Source: Lithobates sylvaticus (taxonomy: Eukaryota; Chordata; Amphibia; Anura; Ranidae). Taken from it: 64,000 nt of DNA. Shown here one piece after another: positions 34,610 through 44,079 of the stretch. The stretch spans positions 37,597,123 through 37,661,122 of the forward strand of contig CM053029.1 in NCBI GenBank assembly GCA_028564925.1, written 5' to 3'. How positions within the stretch are numbered: the first letter of the stretch is position 1; each line of letters opens with the position of its first letter. Position numbers and translations under genes: made by a program. Below the pieces are notes generated by a model. The model was not told where the DNA came from and did not search any database. It was given only the letters and a program-made list of their open reading frames with translations.

Positions 34610-34824
34610 TTAAGGGGGTATGCAATATTATGTGAGTGTAGGTGCGTCGCCATGTCGTGCAAGTGCCCACACGGGGGCGCAAAGGTTGCATTAAGGTAAA
34701 AAATCCTTGCGACTTTAGAAACACTAAAGGGAAAAGGGAAATAAGCTAAAATTTGGGGTGTGTGGACTTTTCAAAGGCGTGGGCTTTGGGGTAATATTTT
34801 TGATCCTGGATACACTACCTAGAG

Positions 34825-34938
34825 CAGTGATGTTTTGGAGCTACATTTCCCATGATGTTCATGCACTCTGCAGATTAGTTGAGCATCATGGGAAATGTAG
34901 TTCCAAAACATCTGGGGTGCCAAGGTTCACCATCACTG
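34825..34938. mobile_element. Short palindromic hAT MITE, 114 bp
   Basis: 8-bp duplication ACCTAGAG (34817-34824, 34939-34946), ends CAGTGATG and CATCACTG. Nearly the whole element folds back (CTACATTTCCCATGATG / CATCATGGGAAATGTAG). The left arm lacks the GAACCTTGGCACCCCAG segment kept on the right. Confidence 0.9.
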
Positions 34939-34946
34939 ACCTAGAG

Positions 34947-35159
34947 GCTCATTGACCCTGAACAAGCATGCACAACACAGCTTCTTAGGCTCCAGTGGCT
35001 GTATATTGTTGCTGAGATGCCACCGACCAACAGGGGGGTTTTGCCACCCCCCCAAAAAAAAAACACCGGCCGCCATTGCTGGAATCGTATGGCATGGGTG
35101 TGAACACAGTACTATTTTACACTTCACATTGCGATCTGCGAACCAATTTGGGGGTGTCA
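34947..35159. other. Unclassified spacer
   Basis: No gene or recognisable element; A/C tract at 35037-35062. Confidence 0.4.
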
Positions 35160-35163
35160 TTAA

Positions 35164-36135
35164 CCAATTGCCGACCGCTGTACGCCGATATATGTCGGCA
35201 CAATGGCAGCGGTATGCAAATGGGTATACCTGTATGTCCCCTTTAAGAGCCGGGGATAGCAGGCGAGCGCGCACTCCCCGCGTACAGCGTGACCGTGGCC
35301 GCGGGACCGGAGGTCTCAATGTCAGCCGGTCTCCCGGCGATTGTGTGACGGAGCCTCAGAACAGGGAAATGTCTATGTAAACAAGGAAATTCCCCGTTCT
35401 GGCTTGTGTCATGACAATGTCTCTCTGTCATCGGGAGCAGTTATCGCTGTCATGTGACTTGAAGCCCATCCCCCCACAGTTAGAATCACTCCCTAGGACA
35501 TACTTAACCCCTTCATCGCCACCTAGGTGTTAACCCCTTCACTGCCAGTGTAATTTACACAGTAATCAATGCATTTTTATAGCACTGATCGCTATATAAA
35601 TGACAAAGGTCCAAAAAAAGTGTCAAAATTGTCCGATGTGTCCGCCATAATGTCGCAGTCCTGATAAAAATCGCAGATCGGCGCCATTACTACTAAAAAA
35701 AAATAATAATAAAAATGCCATAAAACTATCCCCTATTTTGTAGACGCTATAACTTTTGCGCAAACCAATCAATATACGCTTATTGTGATTTTATTTTACC
35801 AAAAATATGTAGAATACATATCAGCCTAAACTGAGGAAAACATATTTTTTTCAAATATTTTTGGGGGATATTTATTATAGCAAAAAGTAAATAATAATGT
35901 GTTTTTTTTCAAAATTGTCGCTCTTTTTTTGTTTATAGTGCAAAAAATAAAAACCGCAGAGGTGATCAAATACCACCAAAAGAAAGCTCTATTTGTGGGA
36001 AAAAAAAAAGGACGTCAATTTTGTTTGGGTGCAATGTCACACGACCGCGCAATTGTCAGTTAAAGAGCCGCAGTGCCGAATCGCAAAAAGTGCTCTGGTC
36101 AGGAAGGGGGGTAAAATCTTCTGGGGCTGAAGCGG
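35164..36135. mobile_element. TTAA-flanked MITE, inverted copy, 972 bp
   Basis: Opposite orientation to 33674-34609. TTAA at 35160-35163; right site decayed to TTCA (36136-36139). Landmarks include GATATATGTCGGCA near the start and AAATACCACCAAAAGAAAGC near 35968. Confidence 0.75.
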
Positions 36136-36139
36136 TTCA

Positions 36140-37199
36140 TTTTACATTGACACCCGCAGCAGTTTGCAGATGTCAGTGTGAACCGCCTGCAAGTCAGACC
36201 GCACAAGAATCGCAGGGTTTCCAGCATTGCACCAGTATGAACCAAGCCTAAAACATTTTGAAAAACTAAACAGGGAAAACTTCCAATGTGGACAACCTGT
36301 TTTGCTGACAAATGTCTGGTTGTGTCCCCGGGACTGGGAGTGAAGCGAAATCTTCCTGAAAAGAGGGCAAAAAACACTGAAAAAAATAAATAAAATAAAC
36401 CTGACCTTTATATACTCTATCCAACTGAAAAAAAAAAATGTTTTTCATTACATACACGTTAAAGAAAACTCCACTTTTTCTAATTAAAAAATATTTTATT
36501 ATTATTATTATATATAATAATATACTATACTATATTATTGCTTTATAAGCCTTGTTTCAGTCTGCAGCAGTTCTCATTTTCTAAATTCTAAAATTCTAAT
36601 ATCACCTCCTTACAATATGGCAGCCTGCAGACCTTCTGTAATCAGTTGGTGTACAGTTCACAGTTCTTTCAATAAAGACCAAACTTTCACATAAAGTGCT
36701 CAGTGGAAGATTAAACTTTATTGAAATAACCGTGAACTGAGTTTTTTATTTGCAGGATATAACAGGCAGATGTTTTTTTGTTTTTATTTGCACAATTTAT
36801 ACACTGGAAGCACTTTTACAGCATTTATGAATTTCAATAATTTTATTTAATTTCAGATCAATTTTGTTTTTTTTTTGCAGTTGGAGACGCATATATATTT
36901 TTAAATTGATGTTAATGCGGTTCTGCACTGTCTTTATGTTTTTTTTTTTTTTTTTTTTACTGCAATGCAATGGCTTATGCAATGCAGTTTAAGTACTCAT
37001 GTGTCCTTTGATGTAAACCGGCAGCAGCTTCTTTCAAAAAGATTGATGATTTCTAGAAATTTTTTCATGCTTGGGGCCATCTTGCCTGTGGGCATTTGAA
37101 CCCACACAGGCACTTCAGATGGCCCAGCATGCACCGCCGTTACTGCGCCGATCTCGCGCGTGCGGAGTAACGGCGAAGTGCAGCTCACGTTCTCCGAAA
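36140..37199. other. Unclassified sequence before the 31-bp array
   Basis: 36230-36420 holds another abundant repeat fragment (CCGGGACTGGGAGTGAAGCG; compare CTGGGACAGGGAGTGAATTT at 9136). 36497-36530 is an ATT/TA microsatellite. 36850-36960 has long T runs. 37060-37199 becomes CpG-rich (GATCTCGCGCGTGCGGAGTA) leading into the array. No gene. Confidence 0.5.
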
Positions 37200-37600
37200 T
37201 CTCGCGAGATTTCGGAAGATGTGGCCGACATCTCGCGAGATTTCGGAAGATGTGGCCGACATCTCGCGAGATTTCGGAAGATGTGGCCGACATCTCGCGA
37301 GATTTCGGAAGATGTGGCCGACATCTCGCGAGATTTCGAAAGATGTGGCCGACATCTCGCGAGATTTCGGAAGATGTGGCCGACATCTCGCGAGATTTCG
37401 GAAGATGTGGCCGACATCTCGCGAGATTTCGGAAGATGTGGCCGACATCTCGCGAGATTTCGAAAGATGTGGCCGAAATCTCGCGAGATTTCGAAAGATG
37501 TGGCCGAAATCTTGCGAGATTTCGGAAGATGTGGCCGACATCTCGCGAGATTTCGGAAGATGTGGCCGAAATCTCGCGAGATTTCGGAAGATGTCCACAC
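37188..37600. repeat. 31-bp palindromic satellite built on TCTCGCGAGA, 13 units
   Basis: Thirteen units in exact 31-bp register, with the core at 37200 and every 31 bases to 37572; twelve cores are perfect TCTCGCGAGA, and the eleventh (37510) is TCTTGCGAGA. Unit text is ATTTCGGAAGATGTGGCCGA plus CATCTCGCGAG. Where the spacer is GAAA rather than GACA the unit contains the 20-base palindrome CGAAATCTCGCGAGATTTCG. Because 31 is not a multiple of three, all six frames stay open, producing long meaningless frames on both strands. TCTCGCGAGA is the established CGCG element recognised by BANP and reported for ZBTB33; binding here is inference. Confidence 0.97.
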
Positions 37601-37931
37601 TGACTCCTGGGAACAATGACACCAGATCCCAGGAGACAGTGCGGCCTGACGACGATCGACGCAGAGACCCCGCCCACCGCCGCAGAGACAGAGGACAGGA
37701 AGTCAGCGATTATCAAGGTAAGTTAAAAAAAAAAAAAAAAAACACATTTCATTTAGTACTCTTTGCCTGATTTGGAAGGCAAAGAGATTTACTAAATGAA
37801 ATGTGTGCCGAACCGCTTTAATGCACAGGTAGAACTACATTTTAATTTTTTTTTTTAGTTGGTAAAATATCTACCTGATTAGTTTGGATAGAAAAGATAG
37901 CATCGCAGCTGCTTAGATAGTTAAACACTTA
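37601..37931. other. Flank of the array with short foldback
   Basis: 37742-37806 is an inverted repeat (ACACATTTCATTTAGTA / TACTAAATGAAATGTGT) around TTTGCCTGATTTGGAAGGCA. GGTAAGTT at 37720 resembles a splice donor. No gene. Confidence 0.6.
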
Positions 37932-38333
37932 TGCCGCAAACACACGATCGTAATTCTCGCCGGAAAAAGCTCTGATGGTTTTCCCGACGGAATTCCGCTC
38001 AAACTGTCTTGCCTACACACGGTCACACCAAATTCCAACCGTCAAGAACGCGGTGACGTACAACACTACAACGAGCCGAGAAAAATGAAGTTCAATGCTT
38101 CCGAATTGTTTCCGAGCATGAGTAGGAATTTTGCGCGTCAGAATTGCTACAGACGATCGGAATTTCCAATAGAAACCTTTTCCGTCGGAAAAATTGAGAA
38201 CCTGCTCTCAATTTTTTGCTGGTGGAAATCCGGCCAGCAAAATTCCGATGGAGCCTACACACTGTGACATTTTCCCATGAAAAGCTCTCATCTGTCTTTT
38301 TCTGGCCGGAATTCCAATCGTGTGTACGCGGCA
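37932..38333. mobile_element. Harbinger-like palindromic MITE 3, 402 bp
   Basis: Ends TGCCGCAAACACACGATCG and CGTGTGTACGCGGCA, bordered by TTA (37929-37931) and TAA (38334-38336), so the target duplication has diverged. Interior of the TTCCGACGG type, closest to copy 1. Confidence 0.75.
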
Positions 38334-39189
38334 TAATACTGCATAGTTAGCCTCACAGAAGAAGTGGGTATTGTTTGAAATTGTATGGAAAAAAAAACGT
38401 GAAAATTGTTGGATACACGATGCACAGAGCAAACTGAATGTCATCCAGTTAAGGTTTACATTTTATTTTAAATGCATGGAGGAAGGTGAACAAAATTATT
38501 ATTATTATTATTATTATTATTATAATACAGGATTTTATAGTGCCAACAATTTGCACAAAGCTTTACAACATGAGGGCAGACAGTGCAATTACAATACAAT
38601 TCAATACAGGAGGAATCAGGGGGCAAAATGATCAGAACCATTTCTTTTTTTTTTTGTTTAATTTATTCATTTTTTTTTTTTTTGAGAATATTAGAAAAAA
38701 AAAAAAAGAACCATTTCTTTTAGATGGAGCAATCACTGTATACATACGATCTGTTGTCTGAAACCATAAATAATGCAATTCTTTGTTTCTTCTTCTTTTG
38801 TTGTAGTATTGCTGGTTATTGTCGTGTCATATAACAAAGGTAGCAAATTGGGTGATAATTACACGATTCATTGGTTTTGCCGTGCTGCAATCTCAAGTAT
38901 CTCTTACCATTGTACTAATCTCTTATATATAAATATAATAAAGAACGCAGGTATTTCCATTGTCCTCTTACCCCTTTGAGACGTAATTGTTTGGCACTCA
39001 AGCCCCACGCACCGTGTATCCAACCCAATTATCCAGGAAAACAATCCCAACCTGCCCCAGGGACCTTCATAAAAATAAATCTTTGAAGACCAGTAGACGA
39101 TTTATGTTAGCTTGTGAAATAAGTTAAAAACTGATACATATAATTTGGATCATTACCCGTCATTGGCCTGCTGTACCTGAGAAACACCA
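38334..39189. other. Unit 3 shared segment, no gene seen
   Basis: 38395-39180 is collinear with unit 1 (10200-10870) and unit 2 (22075-22745). Interrupted by an ATT microsatellite and A/T-rich insertion (about 38493-38710). No gene. Confidence 0.65.
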
Positions 39190-39197
39190 TTTGCCAT

Positions 39198-40071
39198 TAG
39201 ACATGTGCAATTTGTTTTGTTTTTTTTTTTTTTTTTCGTTTTTTTTTTCGTTATATTCGTTCATTCGTTATCGTACGAATGAACGAATCGCTAAAAATTT
39301 TAACGAATAACGAATCGTTCGAATCGAACGAATCCGAAAACAATGAAAACAATGAAAATCCGAAAAAAACGAATTGGAAACAACGAATCTACGAAAGAAG
39401 AAAATCCGAAAAATGAAAACAGGAACAACGAAAATCAAAATGAACGAAAAAATTCGTACATTCGTAACTTTTTTTTTGTTAAATTGGTAATTTTCCGTAT
39501 CCCTTACAATGGCGCTGCTTAACGTGCCTCGAATGGATTGAACGAAAAAATTCGTACATTCGTAACTTTTTTTTTTTTTTTTCGATTCGTAATTTTCCGT
39601 GTCTCTTACAATGGCGCTGCTTAACGTGCTTCGAATGGATTGAACGAAAAAATTCGTACATTCGTTACTTTTTTTTTTCGATTCGTAATTTTCCGTGTCT
39701 CTTAAAATGTAATAATAGCATACACATTACATAAAATTATGAATTATGCTCCGATTACGAATGTTACGAAAGTACGAATAAATACGAATGCCTCCGAATT
39801 TCGAATAAACGAATAAAGGAAAATTAAACTAACGAAAAAACGAATTAACGAAAAAATAACTCTTACGAAAATACGAATCGTTACGAATACGAACACCGAC
39901 GACTTACGAATTTACGAATCGTTACGAATATGAACACCGACGACTTACGAATTTACGAATCGTTACGAATACGAACACCGACGACTTACGAATTTACGAA
40001 TCGTTACAAATCAACGGAAACGAAAGAAACAAAGCGAAAATAAACAAATTTCTCTGTTGTGCACATGTCTA
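39198..40071. mobile_element. hAT MITE made of ACGAAT-type simple text, 874 bp
   Basis: 8-bp duplication TTTGCCAT (39190-39197, 40072-40079), ends TAGACATGTGCA and TGCACATGTCTA. The interior consists almost wholly of variants of ACGAAT/ATTCGT. About 39440-39720 has three copies of a roughly 100-bp unit (GAACGAAAAAATTCGTACAT); about 39885-40010 has three copies of a 51-bp unit (GAACACCGACGACTTACGAA). No transposase. Confidence 0.9.
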
Positions 40072-40079
40072 TTTGCCAT

Positions 40080-40457
40080 CCTAGATTCGCTACTAGTTTG
40101 ACCACCCTAGGTACACTACTTTATAGCATCACCAAAAGAAAGGCTCATTAAAGTACAATCACTGTAATACAAGTGTCCCAACAAGATCAATCCAGTTGAC
40201 TCAATCTTCACCGTGATCCACCACAGCACTCCCAGCACCATGTCCAAATAGGTGTCTTCTCACCTGGCAAGATGGACCTCACTGCTAATATAGGAGGTCA
40301 AGTAGTGTTCCAGCAGAGAAAAAAGCCTCGGCAATCAAATCTTTTTCTCCAGCACCCCAATCCTCGTCATGAAGCATTTATAAAGTAGAAGTACAGCGTA
40401 AACCCCATAGCGTAAACCACTTGAATATTTATTAAAGGAAGGTAAAAAATACACTTA
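40080..40457. other. Unit 3, minisatellite remnant and unclassified repeat
   Basis: 40077-40125 matches the 26-bp minisatellite of unit 1, in about two diverged copies. The remainder is unclassified; no gene. Confidence 0.5.
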
Positions 40458-40869
40458 TGCCGTGTACACACGACCGGACTTTTCGACGGACTAGGTCCGA
40501 TGGTCTTTCCGACGGACTTTCGGCAGAGTCTCGACGGACTTTCCAAATGAACGGACTTGGCCACACACAATCACACTAAAGTCCGACGGATTCGAACGTG
40601 ATTACGTACGCCCGGACTAGAATAAGAAAGTTCCTAGCCAGTAGCCAATAGCTGCCCTTGCATTGTTGTTTGTCCGTCGGAGTAGCATACAGACGAGCGG
40701 ATTTCTCGATAGGAACTGGGTCCGGCGGAAAAATTTGAAACATTTCTAAAGTCCGTCAGATTTTTTTCGACAGCAAAAGTCCGATGGAGCCCACACATGA
40801 TCGAATTGTCAGACGGATTCGTTCCGTCTGACCTTTGCTGTTGAAAAGTCCGCTTGTGTGTACACGCTA
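40458..40869. mobile_element. Harbinger-like palindromic MITE 4, 412 bp
   Basis: Left end TGCCGTGTACACACGACCGG after TTA (40455-40457); right end GTGTGTACACGCTA before TAA (40870-40872). Interior of the GTCCGACGGAC type. The second copy at 62794 lies within a larger duplication. Confidence 0.75.
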
Positions 40870-41681
40870 TAACAAGATTTTCCAATAAATAATACATCAA
40901 TATTACAGGGGTCTTCGGCTATGCATCAGTAAATGTGAAAGCAAGCAAGATGGTGCCTGGTCCCCACCTAGCATGCGGATGTCATGCTAGACAGTGTACA
41001 CCTGTATTGGGCACTGTTCACTCGTAGTTTGGAGAAACTCCACCATCTTGGTTTCTCACATTCTCCCAACCCAAGGCCCACCTCCATAATAAATGTTTAT
41101 CAGGAACGTAATGCACAGTTCTTTCCAAAACACCAATATGCCTCCTTACACCTGACATCAGCAACACTGTACAGTTCAAATTCACCTTCAGCACGGGGGT
41201 GTCAACCAGCTCTTCCAGCTCCCTTACTGTAGGTTCCCTTAGAGGGGTTCTTCAATGAGCCTATACTAGGCCTGCTCAGAAGAACATCCTTCTCTAGGCC
41301 ATTAATTTACATAATGGTGTACTGCAGGCCACATTTTCCCATTGACCTCTGCACTCAAGCCTTTCCGGCCCCGATTATAAAGGGCTAATCTACTCCCACC
41401 CAGGTCCATAGATAAGGGGGTTCCACCAGTCCTCCTGTACAGTGCCTAGGCCTGCAGGGGGCCCAGGCCCCTGGGTAAATCTGATTTGGGAAGGGAGGTT
41501 GACTGGTGTGGTGGTGGGGGGGAGGGAAATGACTGGAACTGATCCCCTGTATGGCTCTCTATGCAGCAGCTGAAAGTTGGCTTCTTCTCCTCTCCCACCC
41601 GCTGGCTTTCAGCTGCTGCAGCGAGAGTCATACAGGGGATCAGTTCCAGTAATTGCCCCCTGCCGCACCTATCACCCTCCC
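40482..41681. repeat. Duplicated segment, first copy (pairs with 62794-64000)
   Basis: Matches 62794-64000 base for base over long stretches with a few indels; for example 62794 lacks nothing before CGACGGACTAGGTCCGATGG, but has 15-20 extra bases near 63390. It contains most of a Harbinger-like MITE, the tail repeat and a G-rich segment. The left break lies inside the MITE, so this is a segmental copy, not a transposition. Confidence 0.9.
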
Positions 41682-42021
41682 TGTTGCCCATGCTCCCCTG
41701 TGTGCCCCCACCCCACAGAGCTGCTGGCTTCCCTCCTTTCCTTCCCACCAGCAGCTGCAAGCACACAATAGGATTCCTAAGGATGGAGAGAGGGGGAAGG
41801 GTCCAGTAAATATGTCACATTTACCAGCCCCTTTCTTTCCTGAATGAACACAATGAGTGAATGATACAGATCACTCACTGTGTTTATTCATTACAGAAGA
41901 ATATTTCCTTAAACAGGGTACTAACACCTACTTACATATTTGTGTTGGTGACCATTGTCCATTGTCACCAGGACAAAATGTGATTGGAAATCCAAAATGT
42001 TAAAACTTTCCCCAGAACAGG
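41682..42021. other. Unit 3 tail, no gene seen
   Basis: Pyrimidine- and purine-rich sequence with an inverted pair around TGAAAGTTGGCTTC / GGCTTTCAGCTGCTGCA (41560-41620). From 41890 it is collinear with unit 2 (24040-24110). No gene. Confidence 0.5.
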
Positions 42022-42338
42022 AGGTGAATAGGGTTGAGCGAACCCGAACTGTAAATTTCGGGTCCGTACCGGACTTTTGGGTGTTCGGGACCCGGACCCG
42101 AACCCAAACTATTTGCTGTAAGTTCGGGTTCGGGTCCGGTGTTCGGCGATGTATTGGCGCCTTTTTAACAGCTGCAGGGCAGCCAATCGACGCTAGTTTC
42201 ACTAGTGTGCCCTTAGAAGCCATCACAGCCATGCCTACTAATGCCTACATGCCTACATGCCTACAGACACACCGCACACAGCGTCATTCTGCTATAGACA
42301 GGTTCCTGTGCTGCTAAGAGAGAGGATTTTAGGAGTTA

Positions 42339-42755
42339 TGCTGCGTACACACGAAGGGACTATCCCGCGGGATTGTCCGCAGGACTCAAGTCCACCGGAC
42401 AATCCCCTCGTGTGTGGGCGCCGGCGGACTTTTTGGCGCCAAAAGTCCGGCGGACTAGGTTTTAAGTTTTGTTTTAAAATTGTCCGCTGGACTTGGCAGT
42501 CCGGCGGACAATCCCGCCGTTAGTAGGCTAGTCCGCCGGACTTTTGAAATGAACCGACTTGCCGCTCATTGGAAAGTCCGTTCATTCCCGCAAACTTTTT
42601 CCAGCGGATTGTCCGCCGGAGAAGTCCGGGCGTGTGTGGGCAAGTCACACGCTCGGAAGTCCGGGCGTGTGTGGGGAAGTCCCGCCGGACTAGGTCCGGC
42701 GGACAATCCGCCGGACTAGGTCCGGCGGACAAAGTCCGAACGTGTGTACGCGGCA
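42339..42755. mobile_element. Harbinger-like palindromic MITE 5, 417 bp
   Basis: TTA on both sides (42336-42338, 42756-42758), ends TGCTGCGTACACACGAAGGG and GTGTGTACGCGGCA. Interior GTCCGCCGGAC type, strongly palindromic. It lies in the hAT 5' region. Confidence 0.85.
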
Positions 42756-42947
42756 TTAGTGTAATAAAGTCAGTCAGTCCACATTCTTTTAATTTTCTTC
42801 AAATTAGTTAGATCAGTGAGCGATCTAGATAGCTAGAGTAGAGTAGGGAGTTTCTGTATTAAGGAAAAGAAAGAGGCAGAGAGAATTATTGAAGAGATTC
42901 CTAAATCAATTGTACCCTGGTTGGGGTGCAGTGCACAGTCGTTTTAA

Positions 42948-43372
42948 GCCCCATACACACGGTCGGACTTTTTCATCAATTTGGTCCGATCGGACAAGGT
43001 TGTTGAAAAATCAGACCGTGTGTATGCACCATCGGACAGTATTCGTCGGTTTGTCCGTCGGACAAAGTCTTATCTCCTGCTGGAAAGATTTCCCGTCAAC
43101 CCGGTCCGATCACACCAAATCCGAGCGTGTGTACGCTTGTCCGACCGGACAAAGTGCTACGCATGCTCAGATCACATTACAAGACCAAAGCTATTGGCTA
43201 CTAGCCTCTACGTAGTCCCGTCGTAGGCAACAAACGTCACCACGTTCAGAATGATCGGATTTTCCGACAACTTTGTCCGATCGTGTGTACGCAAAACCAA
43301 CATCAGACAAAGTATGACGGACATGGTCCGACGGACCTGGTCCACGGATTGTCCGCGCGTGTGTATGGGGCT
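42948..43372. mobile_element. Harbinger-like palindromic MITE 6, 425 bp
   Basis: Ends GCCCCATACACACGGTCGGA and GCGTGTGTATGGGGC, bordered by TTAA on both sides, which leaves the exact duplication (TAA or TTAA) ambiguous. The second MITE in the hAT element. Confidence 0.8.
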
Positions 43373-43479
43373 TAACAGTGCCATGAGGCCAGTGCCAGAC
43401 AAAATATAAAAGTTTTAACTGCAAGCTCAGTGCAACATTACTGCACTGCAGATTTTACTAAGAGATACACCATAGTCTG

Positions 43480-44030
43480 TGTGTATTCTCTTGTTGGAAA
43501 AACATTGCAAAAAAATTAAATTTTGCTTTTTTTTTTTTTTTCCCAATAGCATTTTCTGCGTGTTCATACATACACGCTGTAGACACTATCCGTGTATTCT
43601 GATATTGGAAAAACATTGCAAAAAAATTTAATTTTGCAGTGTTTTTTTTTTTTCCCAATAGCATTTTCTGCGTTTTCATAAACGCTTTACATACTGTCCG
43701 TGTAGTCTGATATTGGAAAAACATTGCAAAAAAATTAAATTTTGCAGTGTTTTTTTTCTTCCCAGTAGCATTTTCTGCGTTTTCATAAACGCTTTAGACA
43801 CTATCCGTTTATTCTGATATTGGAAAAACATTGCAAAAAAATTAAATTTTGCAGTGTTTTTTGTCTTTCCAATAGCATTTTCTGCGTTTTCATAAACGCT
43901 TTAGACACTATCCGTTTATTCTGATATTGGAAAAACATTGCAAAAAAATTAAATTTTGCAGTGTTTTTTTTTTTTCCCAATAGCATTTTCTGCGTTTTCA
44001 TAAACGCTTTAGATACTGTCCGTGTATTCT
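43480..44030. repeat. Tandem repeat, about 108 bp, 5 copies, in hAT 5' region
   Basis: Units share ATATTGGAAAAACATTGCAA, a T run, CCCAATAGCATTTTCTGCGT and CATAAACGCTTTAGACACTA. It lies immediately upstream of the transposase start and may hold subterminal binding sites or promoter elements; that is inference. Confidence 0.9.
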
Positions 44031-44079
44031 GCTATAGACAAAAACACCCATTTAGGGCGAGATCATACATTTTGAAAAT

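Noticed and set aside
36997-37770. Long overlapping open frames on both strands (up to 239 codons)
   Set aside because: They result from the stop-free 31-bp repeat, whose period shifts frame each unit; all six frames are open and read the same 31-residue cycle.
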